The notes under the pieces were generated by a model, which saw only the letters and a program-made list of their open reading frames with translations, was not told the DNA's origin and made no database searches. From Vombatus ursinus (lineage: Eukaryota; Chordata; Mammalia; Diprotodontia; Vombatidae), in assembly GCF_900497805.2 (NCBI RefSeq), contig NW_020954576.1, forward strand, positions 72,704,458 to 72,768,457: DNA of 64,000 nt, read 5' to 3'. The position numbers and the translations under genes were made by a program. Shown here piece after piece: positions 22,100 through 32,859 of this stretch (the stretch's first letter is position 1; every line of letters starts with the position of its first letter).

Positions 22100-23735
22100 T
22101 TTCTGCATGTGTGCCCTCCCCCACTGGTGGCAAACTTTGGGACACTGTACACCGTGTGTGAATGAAGATAAAATCTTTTGTCCCCATCACTTCCTTTGTT
22201 ATGATGTTTGTGTTTTGTTTGGAACCTCTGGCTGGCTGGTTAGAGTGAAAACATTGATGGAGGTTAACTGTGGCACTTAAGTAAAACAAAGCATTACCAT
22301 TTTACATTGAAGCTGCAATGTACCCAGTTTAACTTCCATTGAGTTCCAAAAATCTGAGTTTCTCTGTCCAGGATCATCACTTATTAAACAAAGTGTGGGT
22401 GGGTTATATAACTCTCAGTGCCGTAGAAATTTCTCTCTATCTGCTGCAGATTGTTGACTTTCAATTGCTGTTGTAATGTCTCTTCTCATTACCAGCATCC
22501 CACAAAGCCATTCTGCTCACTCAGTGGCTTTTATGCAGCAGCTGTTATATTGTTCAGGGTTTGAAGCTAAACATTTACTCTCAAATATTTTCTTTGCTGG
22601 ACACTGAATACCACCCAGCCCCCAGTAGCATGTGGACAGGAAATTCAGACCTTTTTCTTGATGAGCAGTTTAGAAATAAAAAAGTACACTAATCCTGGAT
22701 GCTTCAGAGCAACTGTCCCACATTCTATTAGCCTGAAATTCTGGTGATTAGGGAAGAAAAGAAAAGCTTTTAAAATTAAAGGCAAAATATACATGGAATT
22801 AATCTGCAGGTCCTACATTAACAACAACTTGTAGGTCTCTTAAGAAGAGTGGTTTTTAATAAAATTGTCAAGATCTCAGTAAGCAACAAATGCTTATCTT
22901 AGAAGAATTAGGCCTTAATTCTACTTCTATTCAGAGACAGACGGCATCTGTCTAAAATCTTAAAGAAGATGATTAGATAATGGGCTCTAGGTATTAGAAT
23001 TTCTAACACTATATCTGATCTCTAGAGAATAATAATTTTATGTAACCTCTTTAATCTTACATTAATGTGTTTTTAGTATTTTGAAGCAGTAGGGAATTCT
23101 CATCAGGAATGTAAGATATAAATCATTATAATTTCAACTCATTCAATAATGTTGATCAGAGATACTATTATGTCAAGATTTTTCTCTATACCCGGGCCTC
23201 CTTCTAGGAAAGTTATTCTCTTCTTTCTAGTTTTAATACATTAGGGAAAATTAGGACCTTCTATCTTTACTCTTAATATTAATATAAAATGCTACAAATG
23301 TTTAAAAATAATTTTCTCAGATGAAATAGTAATAACCTTGAACTTTGTTCAAGGGTGAAGGATTTATGAAATGAAGTCTGAGTCTTATAATTCAAGCCAT
23401 TTGGAACAACTCAAGACAGAATCCCAATTCTCTGAACGTACTTGTTAATTAAAGAGAAAAAGGGTCAACCAGTGGATTAGAACATCAGCTGAAAGGTTGA
23501 TTACACTTATTCCTTCCTGTTGTTCAATCTTTGGGAGGTAGGGGGAGAGGTGGAAGGCTCAATCAGTCATGTTATTAAAGGCCACAATTTGTAGTGTCCT
23601 TCAGGTCTCATGGCATGAAAAAAAACAAAAATCCAGCAATCACTTTGTCATTTTACTGAAATGTCAGATTTGTATCTCATTGCTGATTTTCCTGGTTAAA
23701 CAATATTATTGGGTTCCTAACACCACCCTAGGCAG
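22100..23735. other. No gene; mostly unique sequence
   Basis: About 1.6 kb with no recognised repeat, so a candidate for comparison with other mammals. The opposed 75- and 80-codon frames at 22047-22289 overlap and are not supported. Confidence 0.5.
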
Positions 23736-23749
23736 AGAATTCTAGACTT

Positions 23750-23985
23750 ACACAGCCTCAAAATTGCAAGGAAGATCTTGAAGAGATTATCTAGCCCAAC
23801 TAGAGAGATTAAATCACTTGCCCAGGGTTACATGGCTACTGTCAGAGCATGAGTTCAATGAATCACAGGTCTTGAAACTCCAAATCTGATACCCATTCAC
23901 CTGAACTAAACTCACTCTCTGAGAGGGGGGTAAAATGATTCTCACAAGGTCACACGGTTTAGCCAAGATCTCCTAACTCCCAGGA
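23750..23985 (-). repeat. MIR SINE pieces
   Basis: Antisense 'aatcacttgcccagggttac', 'atggctactgtcagagcat' and, after a break, 'aaggtcacacggtttagcc'. Confidence 0.65.
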
Positions 23986-24265
23986 GACACGTGGAAAGAG
24001 TGGTGATTTGGAGTCAGGGGACTTGCCTGAGTTCAACTTTATGATCTTAGATTACTACCTCTGTGACTTTAAGACAATCACTATACCTCTCCAGACCTCA
24101 GTTACCTAATCTGTAAGACCGAAGACATAAAGTGGAGGGTCTTCTGTATTTAGAGTGGAGAAAGGCCTAAGTTCAAATCTGGCCTTTGATGCTTATTACC
24201 TAGGGCAAGACATTTAGCTTTCTTGGGCCTCGATTCTTTTAATTGTGAAATGAAGTAAATAGTTA
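23985..24265 (+). repeat. Two adjoining MIR/SINE copies
   Basis: First copy: 'gatttggagtcaggggact', 'gagttcaactttatgatct', 'cagttacctaatctgtaag'. Second copy from about 24140: 'aagttcaaatctggccttt', 'cttgggcctcgattctttt'. Confidence 0.65.
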
Positions 24266-24996
24266 GAATAGCACAAAATCATAAAATTTGAGAGATGGGA
24301 AGGAAACCAGCAACCATCTAATCCAACCAATACATGAAAGAAACTGCACTATAACACACCAAGAAGTTTCACTTCTGTTTGAAGATCTTCAAGGAGGAGC
24401 AATCCACTACCTCTCTACCTAGCTAGCACATTCCAGTTTTTGACAGTTCTCCCTGATGTCGAACTTAAATGTGTCTCTTTGCAACTTCCATCCAGTGTTT
24501 CTGTTTCTGTCTTTCGGGACAGACCGAACAAGCATAGTTCCTCCTCCATATGACAGCCCTTCAAGGACTTGATGATAGCTGTCTTTTCCATTCCCTGACC
24601 CCACCCTCCAACACAGTCTTCCTTTCTCTAGTGTGAACATGCTCAGTTCCTTCAAACAACCCTCTGACATGGTCTCAAAGCCCTGATTCAACTTATTAAT
24701 GCCCTTTTTAAACTGTGGTACCCAGGAACAAACACTATGCTCAAAATCTGAGGAGGTCAGAGCATGCTCGAGCTGTCACTATCCTATTCTTGGAAGCCAT
24801 ATGGCAGACAACATTTGCCCTTCTCCAATCTTGTGGCATCTCTCCTGTCTTCTGTGACCTTTAACATAACATTGACAGGAGCTCAGAAATTCCACCTGCC
24901 AAGTTCTTTCAGGAAATGAGGATTAGTTCACCTGGACCTGGTGACTTGAATTCATTTTGAGCAGCTAGGTAATCTTTTACTATCTTCTTACTTTTC

Positions 24997-25145
24997 TTTT
25001 TCTTTTTTGGCTAGGCAATGGGGTTACGTGACTTGCCCAGGGTCACACAGCTAGTAAGTGTTATGTGTCTGAGGCTGGATTTGAACTCAGGTCCTCCTGA
25101 ATCCAGGGCCAGTGCTCTATCCACTGAGCCACCTAGCTGCCCCCC
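24997..25145 (-). repeat. WSINE-type SINE with perfect 15-bp duplication
   Basis: T-rich tail at the left, then 'ggctaggcaatggggttac', 'gtgacttgcccagggtcac', 'gatttgaactcaggtcctc' and 'ccacctagctgcccc'. Flanking atcttcttacttttc occurs at 24982-24996 and 25146-25160 without a mismatch. It is one of the youngest insertions in the window. Confidence 0.95.
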
Positions 25146-25334
25146 ATCTTCTTACTTTTCCTGGGTGCCAACTCTTCATTGATCATTTTTATTCTGTTAT
25201 TTACAGTATAAAGATTAGTCTCCTATGTAGAAAAATCAGAAACAAAATAAAAAATGAGCTGCTCCGTCTTGTGTTTGTTGTTACCATTTACCAGCCCTTC
25301 ACCCCAAGCAAAGGTCTTATCCTTTAGACTTGAC

Positions 25335-26450
25335 ACAATCCATCGATCTATAACGATTTATTAAGCACTTGATGCGAACCAGGCATTGGGTTAAATGCTG
25401 GGGATATAAAAAAGCAAAAGATAGTTTCTGCCCTATAAGAGGTTATAATCTAATGTGGGAGACATCGTGCAAATACATACAGACAAGTTATATGCTGGAT
25501 AAATAGGGAATAATCATCAGAGGGAAGGCACTAGAATTAAAAGAGATTGGGAAAGGCTTCTTGTAGAAAGTGGGATTTTAATAGGATTTTAAGGAACCCA
25601 GGGAAGCCAGAAAACAGAGATAAGGAAGGAGAACATTCCAGGCATTAGAGACAGCTAGAGAAAGTGTCCAGAGGCCATAGATAGAGTGTCTTGTTCAGGG
25701 AATAGTAAGGAAGTCAGTGTCATTGGATCAAAGAGTTGGTGGGGGGGGGGGGATAGAGAACATAAAATGTAAGAAGACTGTAAAGGTATAGGAAGATGCC
25801 TTATAAAGGGTTTTGAATACCAAACAGGATTTTTATATTTGATCTGGAGGTGATAGGGAACCATCGGAGTTTTTTGAGTGAGGAGAGTGACAAGGTCAAA
25901 CCTACATTTTAGGAAAATCACTAGTGGCTGAATGGAGGATGGATTGGAGTGGGGAGAGATTTGTGGCAATCAGACCAACCAGCAAGCTATTGTAATAATC
26001 CACCTGTGAGAAGATAAAGACCTATATCAGTGTGATGGCAGTATCAGAGGAGAGAAATGGGGCATCTTTGAAGATGTTGCAAAGGTAAAATTGACAGGCT
26101 GTGGTAACAGACTCAACGTAGGGGGAGAGAGATAGTGAGAGTTGAGGATGACATCTAGATTGCAGGCCTGAGTACTTGGAAGGACGATATTGCCCTTGAC
26201 AGTAATAAGTAAATTTAGAAGGGGGGCAAGGTTTAGAGAGAAAAATGAGCTCAGCTTTAGACATTCTAAGTTTAACATCTCTACTGGACATTTAGTTCAA
26301 AATGTCTGAAAGATAGTCATAGATACAAGACTGAAGGTCAGCAGAGAGGTTAGGGCTTGATAAGTAGAATTGATAATAACCAGCACAGAGATGATAATCA
26401 AATACATAAGAGCTGATGAGATTATCAAGTAAGAGTGAAGATTTAATGAA
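25335..26450 (-). repeat. L2 element, about 1.1 kb of ORF2 and 3' end
   Basis: The longest clean L2 copy here. The antisense order begins 'gatttattaagcacttgatg' (3' end), then 'ccctataagaggttataatc', 'tagaaagtgggattttaata', 'gagaacattccaggcatta', 'ggtgatagggaaccatcgg', 'ctattgtaataatccacctg' and 'gagttgaggatgacatctag'. In the minus frame at 26027-26278 the fragments 'TACQFYLCNIFKDAPFLSS' and 'KAELIFLSKPCPPSK' match the L2 ORF2 thumb region. In-frame stops and frame changes occur throughout. Confidence 0.88.
25741..25752. repeat. (G)12 run inside L2
   Basis: Twelve G in a row, which is rare in this AT-rich context. Such runs are also common sites of sequencing length error. Confidence 0.9.
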
Positions 26451-27039
26451 TAACTGACTATGCCTTTTTTAATCCTCCTTTCCCCCTTCTCTCATACAGC
26501 TTTTAAAAAAAATCTTTTTTTTTTAACCTTAGCTTCCCCCACTAGCCTCAGTTCATTTTGATCATTAGCATTCTTCACACTATTTTTACAGGATGAGGCC
26601 ACACTTTTATGTTTATCTTTCTTACTTGGCCTTGCTTCCATTTCCTATAGACTTTTTTTTTAGATCTAATTTGATTGGGGCATTATCTTGGCATCCCCAT
26701 TGGTCTCTTCAGATATACCCCATTTTGCTTCTTTAATGAAATCCAAAATTTCATTTTTGTAACATATTCTATCCCTCTTAGGCTGATATCACCTGAGGCA
26801 TTTTACTCCATGGGATCCTACCTAGTCTTCCTCTGAACTTTTTGAAATCTCCAAGCAAATTTCTGGCTAATTGAAATCCCCCATCATTACTCTGTCATTG
26901 CCAAACATGTGATTTATATCCTCTGTCTTCATTTCACACCTGGCTGCACTCCTATAGACCTTTACATTCTGCCCAAGAAAGCTCTTAATGCCAGAAGATC
27001 ACCTCAGCCCTGGAGTTCACACCTTAGAAACACCTTCTT

Positions 27040-27356
27040 CCTCTGGGGCCCTGCCTCTGATTGCTGCTCCTCCCCATAGCTCTATTTAAGGAGGATGCCC
27101 AGGCCAGCCATTTTTTCATTTCCTGTCTGGTTGTACTCCTCCAAACTTTTCTATCCTTTTCCTGTAGTACGTACCTTCTCCCACCTCATTCTTTCCCCCT
27201 TTTTTTAGCTTCCTTTTATGTATTGTCTTCCCAATTAGAATAAAAGTTCCTTGTGAGCAGGGATTGTCTTTTTTTTTTTTTGCTTATGTTTGTATACACA
27301 GCACTTAGTACCAACACTTAGCACATATTAGGTGTTAATAAATGCTATTGACTGAC
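27040..27356 (+). repeat. L2 3' end
   Basis: 'aattagaataaaagttcctt', 'gtgagcagggattgtcttt', 'acttagcacatattaggtg' and 'ttaataaatgctattgactg' are the classic L2 3' terminus on the plus strand. It lies between pieces that look like one L3. Confidence 0.85.
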
Positions 27357-27644
27357 TCATCCATAATATTCTCCAATGACAAAATCACTTCTCTTTTTTC
27401 ATTTTTTTTTCAGCCATTTTGCTTCTGACCCCTCCCTTTCTGTTCCTGAATTTCTTCACATTTATATAATTTCTTACTATATGATCACATCCCTTCACTA
27501 CTCCAACCCCACTCCTCACCTTTGACTATCCTGATCCTTTTTAATAAAGAAAGTATGCCCATCTGTAGTGGTCCAGTCATGGACTTCATACCACCAATTT
27601 TGTGAGGTCCCTTCCAGAACTAGATTTGTGATCCTATGTAAGTC

Positions 27645-27905
27645 CACTTAATACATAGAAGTACTCCTTCTACTCTACACCATTTCCAACTGTATGACTG
27701 TGATTTGCCACTTTCTCTATTAAAAAAACAACCACATTTTATTCCATTCTCAATTCAAAGATCCTAATAGGTTCAGACTTCAAAGGCCATGCTTATATTG
27801 ATTAATAAGCCACTCTGGACATCTTTTAATACAAGTTTCAACAAGGCCTATAAATTATGACAAACTCAGCTCTTTGTTGGCTTTTCTTAGACTTAGAGTA
27901 AGAAA
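27645..27905. other. No gene or clear repeat
   Basis: Short interval of unassigned sequence. Confidence 0.35.
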
Positions 27906-27909
27906 AAAC

Positions 27910-28125
27910 TGGCAATGTAATGGAAAGAGTACTGTTCAAATACAGAATCAGAAGACCTGGGTATGAATCCCAGATCTGCCACTTACTAACTGTGTGACCA
28001 AACAATCTATTTTAACCTCCTTGGTAAAAATAAGGAAATAATCTTAACTTATCTATCAAATGAGATAATTTTAAAGCACTTAGCACTCTGCCTGGCACAT
28101 GATGGGTGTTTAATATATGCCTGTT
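27910..28125 (+). repeat. MIR/THER SINE, full length
   Basis: 'gtaatggaaagagtactgtt', 'gacctgggtatgaatcccag', 'cttactaactgtgtgacca', 'tttaaagcacttagcactct', 'gcctggcacatgatgggtg'. Confidence 0.88.
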
Positions 28126-28129
28126 CTCT

Positions 28130-28545
28130 TCCTTTCCCTTTCTCCCCCTTTCACTATATCAAGGGGGACAAGATATTATGAGAAAAAAGTCACTGAAGTG
28201 CTATAATAATGTTGCTATTATTATATCCTGGTTATAGATTCTTTGAAACTCTTAGGATTTAATTACTACAAAAGAATCATTTAGGGTAATACAGAGTAAC
28301 AGCATACTCAGGAAACATAGCCTTCTTATGGATTGCTCTAGAGAGTACCAAATAGCAAGACAAAGCATAAAAACCTGACTTTCACATAGGTATTCCAAGC
28401 TTTCTGCTAGATTCTGCTGGGACAAAGACAAAATAATTCTTACCTTTGTGGTACTTCCATTTACTTGACTGAGGCACATAACATGTAGAGAGATAAGTAA
28501 ATGAAAGATAAATTAAAAGTAAAACAAAGTAATTTCAAGAGGATT
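28130..28545. other. No gene or clear repeat
   Basis: The open frame 28252-28479 lacks recognisable features. Confidence 0.4.
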
Positions 28546-28549
28546 GGAC

Positions 28550-28745
28550 TAAAATTCATGGAGTTTGGGGGTGGGGCAGAGGCACAGGTCAAGAAGGAGC
28601 TCAAGTAGGTGATGGTATCTGGGTAATTCTTTGAAGAAAGTGAGGAGTCTATAAAGCAGGTAGAAGCTAGAAGGGAGTTCATTCCAGAACTAGGGATATC
28701 ACACAAGTAAGCACATGGAGGTGAGAGTCTAAATAGCCAACTGAC
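28550..28745 (-). repeat. Possible L2 fragment
   Basis: 'ggagttcattccagaactag' and 'aagcacatggaggtgaga' resemble the antisense L2 block 'gagcattccaggcatgg...'. The rest does not match well. Confidence 0.4.
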
Positions 28746-28864
28746 CTTATTGACTGAAATTAAGGGATGTAACTGACAGTTAGGAGTATGAGAAAAAAAA
28801 AAGCTTCCTATAATAAGAAGTCATCCTGAGCTGTGCTCTGGAGAAAGCTAGAGATTCTACAAAT

Positions 28865-29472
28865 TCAACACTCAATGAACATTAAAGATCTGTGTCAGAC
28901 TATTATGTTACACATTGTGGACAATGAACACTGGATGTGTCACTCAGCCTGTCCTCATGGAGTTTACAGGAAAGGAAAAAGATAAAGTACAGACAATGAA
29001 AATAAACAATATTTATATTCAAAGGGTACAAGGCAAACAGGACATGACTGAAACCACTGAACAACAACAAAAAAGCTTCTATTAGTCAGAGGTATAAGAG
29101 AGAATTCTTAGACAAGGAACAACCTCTGCAAAAGATACAGATGGGATCTGGCATGTGGTATATGGGAAAGAGACAGTTTGGTTTGAAGATAGAGTGTGTA
29201 TTGGGGGAGGGGTACTAATGTATGATCAGTCTGGAAATAAATTGTGAAGGGCTTTAAACATGAGTCTGTATTTTATCCTAGAGGCAACACGGCTTGAGCA
29301 AGGGAATGACATGGACCCATGCCTTATCAATATCTATTTGGTAGCTATATGGGAATGGATTGGAGAAGAATCAGGGAGATCCAGTAGAGAGTTTCTACAA
29401 TAGTCCATGTGAGAGGTGATGAGGGCCTAAATTATTATGGTAGCTATCCAAGTGGAGAGAAGGGGTTAAATC
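28865..29472 (-). repeat. L2 ORF2 relic with a SINE-tail insert
   Basis: Antisense L2: 'cctgtcctcatggagtttac', 'attgtgaagggctttaaaca', 'ggcaacacggcttgagcaa', 'acaatagtccatgtgagagg'. At 29038-29076 a short 'ggacatgactgaaaccactg' plus aacaacaac is the 3' end of a Mar1 SINE embedded in it. Confidence 0.78.
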
Positions 29473-29587
29473 AGGGGTGGGGAACCTGAGGCCTCAAAGC
29501 CAAAAGTTGATTTATGTTTTTGGCACCTGTTCTTTCACACTTAAATCACCTTCCTAGAATTTTGCAATCACTTCCCCATATAAATAC

Positions 29588-29650
29588 AGGGCAGCCAGGT
29601 GGCACAGTAGATAGTTTCAAAGACGGATAGAATTAGGTTGACTTGTATTG
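29588..29650 (+). repeat. tRNA-derived SINE head fragment
   Basis: 'agggcagccaggtggcacag' and 'tagatagtttcaaagacgg' match the head only. Confidence 0.7.
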
Positions 29651-29784
29651 CTCCTACTGGCTCAGCTCCACATCTGGTGCTCCCTCTATCCCTACCTTTG
29701 AGTTTACAGACATAATAGAATCTATATGCCTGTTAACCAGTTTTGTCACCCTTACAATTGTGTCTCTATGCCCAGATATGTATG

Positions 29785-30030
29785 TTGTAGACCATAGGTG
29801 TCAAACTTGCTTAGGACACGTTGCAACTGCAAAACTCCAAAGTCTTGCCAAACCAGATTAAAATATAATTGTGAAATATTTGACATAATAAATGTAAATG
29901 TAACAGAAGAAAAAATAATGTTAATATGTGGCTTTCTGAGTCAATCTGCAGCCACCCATAAGGATCCTCATTAAGGTTTAGTGGGCCCATTTCTATTTGA
30001 GTTTGACACTAGTGATATAGACAATCATTA
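29785..30030 (+). repeat. hAT-type nonautonomous DNA transposon with terminal inverted repeats
   Basis: The left end taggtgtcaaact and right end agtttgacacta are inverted repeats. The interior 'ccaaaccagattaaaatat' and 'aatatgtggctttctgagtc' matches the copy at 47970-48190. The structure (about 240 bp, AT-rich core, GTGTCAAAC termini) fits a hAT MITE. I see no convincing 8-bp target duplication. Confidence 0.78.
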
Positions 30031-30201
30031 AATATAAAACCACTCATTCTAGCTGTGTTTCACAAAGACCCAGTCTTCTACTGACAATGAGCCTGAAAAC
30101 ATGGAGTGCTTTATGTTGCAGGTAAGTTTAATGTGTTTTAGATAAATTTATAGATGGTAGATCCGTAAAACATTACTAAAGTAGTTCTATTATATTTGAA
30201 T

Positions 30202-30453
30202 GGGCAGCTAATTGGCGCAATGGCTAAAGTGCTGAACCTGAGGTCAGAAAGACTCCTCTTCTTGGATTCTAATCTGGCCTCATACACTTACTAGCTGTGT
30301 GACCCTGGGCAAATCACTTAACCCTGTTTACCTCATTTTCCTCGTCTGTAAAATGAGCTGGAAAAGGAAATGGCAAACCATTCCAGTATCGTTGCCAAGA
30401 AAACCCCAAATGGTATCACAAAGTGTCAGACACGGCTGAAATAAACGACAATA
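30202..30453 (+). repeat. Mar1-type SINE, full length
   Basis: 'gggcagctaattggcgcaat', 'cacttactagctgtgtgacc', 'gctggaaaaggaaatggca', 'agaaaaccccaaatggtatc', tail acgacaataat. A small insertion (ctcctcttcttgg) breaks the head. Confidence 0.92.
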
Positions 30454-30516
30454 ATTTCCATATCTACATCTTGACTGCACCAATCAGTCAAATGCAGAGA
30501 CAAAGAGGGCTCTAAC

Positions 30517-30732
30517 AGGCAGCGTGGTATAGTGCATAAAGTGAAACTTGAAGTCTGAAGATTTGGATTTGAGCCACAACTCTCTCACTTATTAAATGTA
30601 TGACTGGAAATCATTTAATGCTTTCCTGATCAGTAATGGGGAAATTATATTTCCACTATCTATGTACCATCCTCAGAGTTGTGATGATGATCAAATGAGA
30701 TAATATATGTCAAGTGTTTTGTAATCACAAAG
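30517..30732 (+). repeat. MIR SINE
   Basis: 'ggcagcgtggtatagtgcat', 'gatttggatttgagccaca', 'tcagagttgtgatgatgatc', 'aaatgagataatatatgtc'. Confidence 0.8.
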
Positions 30733-30984
30733 TGACATCACAAATCTAATGTTACATAATTAAACTGTGAAAATCAATACCATACACAATACCATACACT
30801 GAAAATTAAATAAGACTGAGCTGGTCAATATTCCATATGTCTTTGCAGAATGAATTGACTGAAAAAGCCATGGCTCATTAAAGGATGTCAACATTTTTCT
30901 TCCTAAAGAGTGTGTACACATGTAAATGAAATATATGTGCACACATATTTATATTTCACAGGTTGTAAATTATTTCATTAAGAA

Positions 30985-31290
30985 CTGATCCTCCTGTCAC
31001 AGATGGGGAAACTGATGATCAGATTGGTTGTGATTTCCCAAGGTCAAACAGTTAGCAAGGAACACAGCTGGGATTTGATTTGGAAATGTCCCCTGACTAC
31101 AAATTTCATATGCTTTTCCCATACCACACAGCCTCTGGGTGCTTTATGGGAATTGGGAGCTAAATAATATACCAGAAGATGCTTTATTGAACTCAAGAGA
31201 AATAATATTGTAAAAGTACTTAGCACAGTGCCCAGCACATAGTAGGTCCTTTAATAAATGCATGTTCCATTCATCTTCCTTCCCCCTTCC
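30985..31290. repeat. MIR pieces in both orientations
   Basis: 30985-31135 is antisense ('cagatggggaaactgatgat', 'cacagctgggatttgattt'). 31190-31290 is a sense MIR/L2-like tail ('acttagcacagtgcccagc', 'acatagtaggtcctttaat'). Confidence 0.7.
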
Positions 31291-31294
31291 TTTC

Positions 31295-32255
31295 AATGTA
31301 AAGTATGACTTTTTTCTTTCTTTATCTAGAATTGTGATTTTACTGATGAAGGGAACTTCTCCCTGGTGCTCACTTGCTTTTAGCATGAAGTAATCACACT
31401 GAGTCAAAATCCTCTATTAAAAATTCTAAGCAGAATTTTTCAGAGCTATGTTGTTGGTACATTTCTGCCTTTAGCAGATGTGATTAGGAGAACCAGATCA
31501 AAGATTCTTCCGATACTTTTAGAAACCACCTGTGAAGAGAAATCACTAATTAAAAGAAAAGATGGCTGTACTGTCCACCTGTCCTATCTCTGTCTGTCTC
31601 AGTCTCTGTTTCTCTCTCTTCCCTGCTCTGCCCTCCATCCTGTCCTTACCGCTTACATATTTTCTCATTAAATAATTGCAGTTACACTGAATTCTCCCAC
31701 ATTGAAAAACCTTGTATTGAGACTAGTTTGGGATCAGAGCATAAGCATGGAAAATTCAGCAGAAAGTAGAGATTTCTCCAGATAGGGCTACCTACTACAA
31801 AAATAAGGGAATTCCTACCCAGTTGCAAGTCCCTCATCCTTCCCTGAGCTATTTTAGAAGTGCAGATTACACAGTCAACTATAAAGTTTGCCTCATTCCT
31901 CTCCTTTTCCTTCTTCTCCTGGCTCAGTGCTGAAATAGTATGCTACCAGTAGATAGCCTCTTTGTCACAGACGTAGAAATTTCAAACTCACTTTGAGGTT
32001 AGGTATACTTTTGACTGATTCTAGAGCACTAAGTTCTCCTTGGAACCCTCATCACAGTAATTGAACAGATCAAAGTCATTTGATTAGAGTTAGTATTCAA
32101 ACCTAGAGCCTATTGGTATTACATAAGTCTGAGTAATATTTGGGACATGAAAAACCATGTCTTATTTCCATCTTATCAAACCTTGAACTACATGGAGGTG
32201 TACACCCATATCTCTAGTACTGGGACAATACTTAACCCACCTATAAGGAAGAGGC
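31295..32255. other. No gene; mostly unique
   Basis: Nothing recognisable. 31590-31640 is rich in tctctgtctc. Confidence 0.45.
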
Positions 32256-32259
32256 TTTG

Positions 32260-32852
32260 GAAATAATATTATTAACTTATATTTGAAAAACACTTTATGA
32301 TTTATGATATTCTCATATATTTGGACTCATGTGGCACCCATAACTGATTTGATGAGGTAGGCCTGGATCATACCTGAAACTGACAAAGGGCAATGGGGCT
32401 TTGCCCCAGGATCACAATATCCATCATGTTTCCTCCCCAAAAGATCATGTTTTCTACTCCTAGTGACCACCATTTTTATATGCTGTGGTGCCTGCCACCA
32501 CCCTAAGGTTCTATCATTTGAGTCACTACATGGTAGAGCCCCCACCTACAGAATCCCTTCCTGTACCAACCCCAGGGTGGTATCATCACCATGGTACTTC
32601 TCTCCTGGATGGGTCTCACCATCCCAAACTTGATGAAGGCAAAGACTCACGACTCTCACCACGTCCACCATTTTTTTGCCTCTGCTGGAAAAAATGTGTA
32701 GTTGTAGTTTTAATAGGATTATTCTCATTTTGCAAATGAAGATGAAATTTACAGATCATTTGTTCAAAGATATGAAGCTAGGAAGTGGTTGAACCAAGCT
32801 TGAGACATAGCTATGTCATTTCCCAACTCTAAAATGATGCTACCATTTACTC
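32260..32852 (-). repeat. MIR SINE split by about 340 bp of foreign sequence
   Basis: The left half ends 'taactgatttgatgaggtagg' (antisense MIR centre). The right half begins about 32705 with 'aataggattattctcatttt' and 'gcaaatgaagatgaaattt'. The two halves meet at the MIR centre if 32362-32704 is removed. Confidence 0.65.
32362..32704. other. Unclassified insert within a MIR
   Basis: About 340 bp, richer in C and G than its flanks ('ctttgccccaggatcacaat', 'gtgcctgccaccaccctaag', 'ctctcctggatgggtctcac'). It matches none of the SINE, LINE or hAT families seen elsewhere in the window. No clear target duplication or inverted ends. Opposed open frames at 32485-32739 and 32546-32728 lie largely inside it and look incidental. 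Confidence 0.45.
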
Positions 32853-32859
32853 TTTCATG

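Larger units (their letters stand above)
24270..27600 (-). repeat. L3/CR1 LINE relic carrying three insertions
   Basis: Antisense CR1/L3 blocks in order: 3' end 'atcataaaatttgagagatg', 'gaggagcaatccactacctct', 'cttcaaggacttgatgatag', 'gaccttgaattc'-like text near 24945. After a SINE come 'catcttcttacttttcctgg' and 'attaattt'-type text. After an L2 (25335-26450) comes 'ctttaatgaaatccaaaatt', and after a plus-strand L2 end comes 'gtggtccagtcatggacttc'. Collinear pieces of one element, about 1.9 kb in sum, are the simplest reading. The portion past 26460 is less certain. Confidence 0.7.

Noticed and set aside
32485-32739. 84-codon frame on the plus strand in the unclassified insert
   Set aside because: An opposed 60-codon frame overlaps it, there is no known domain, and it continues into the MIR, so coding is unlikely.
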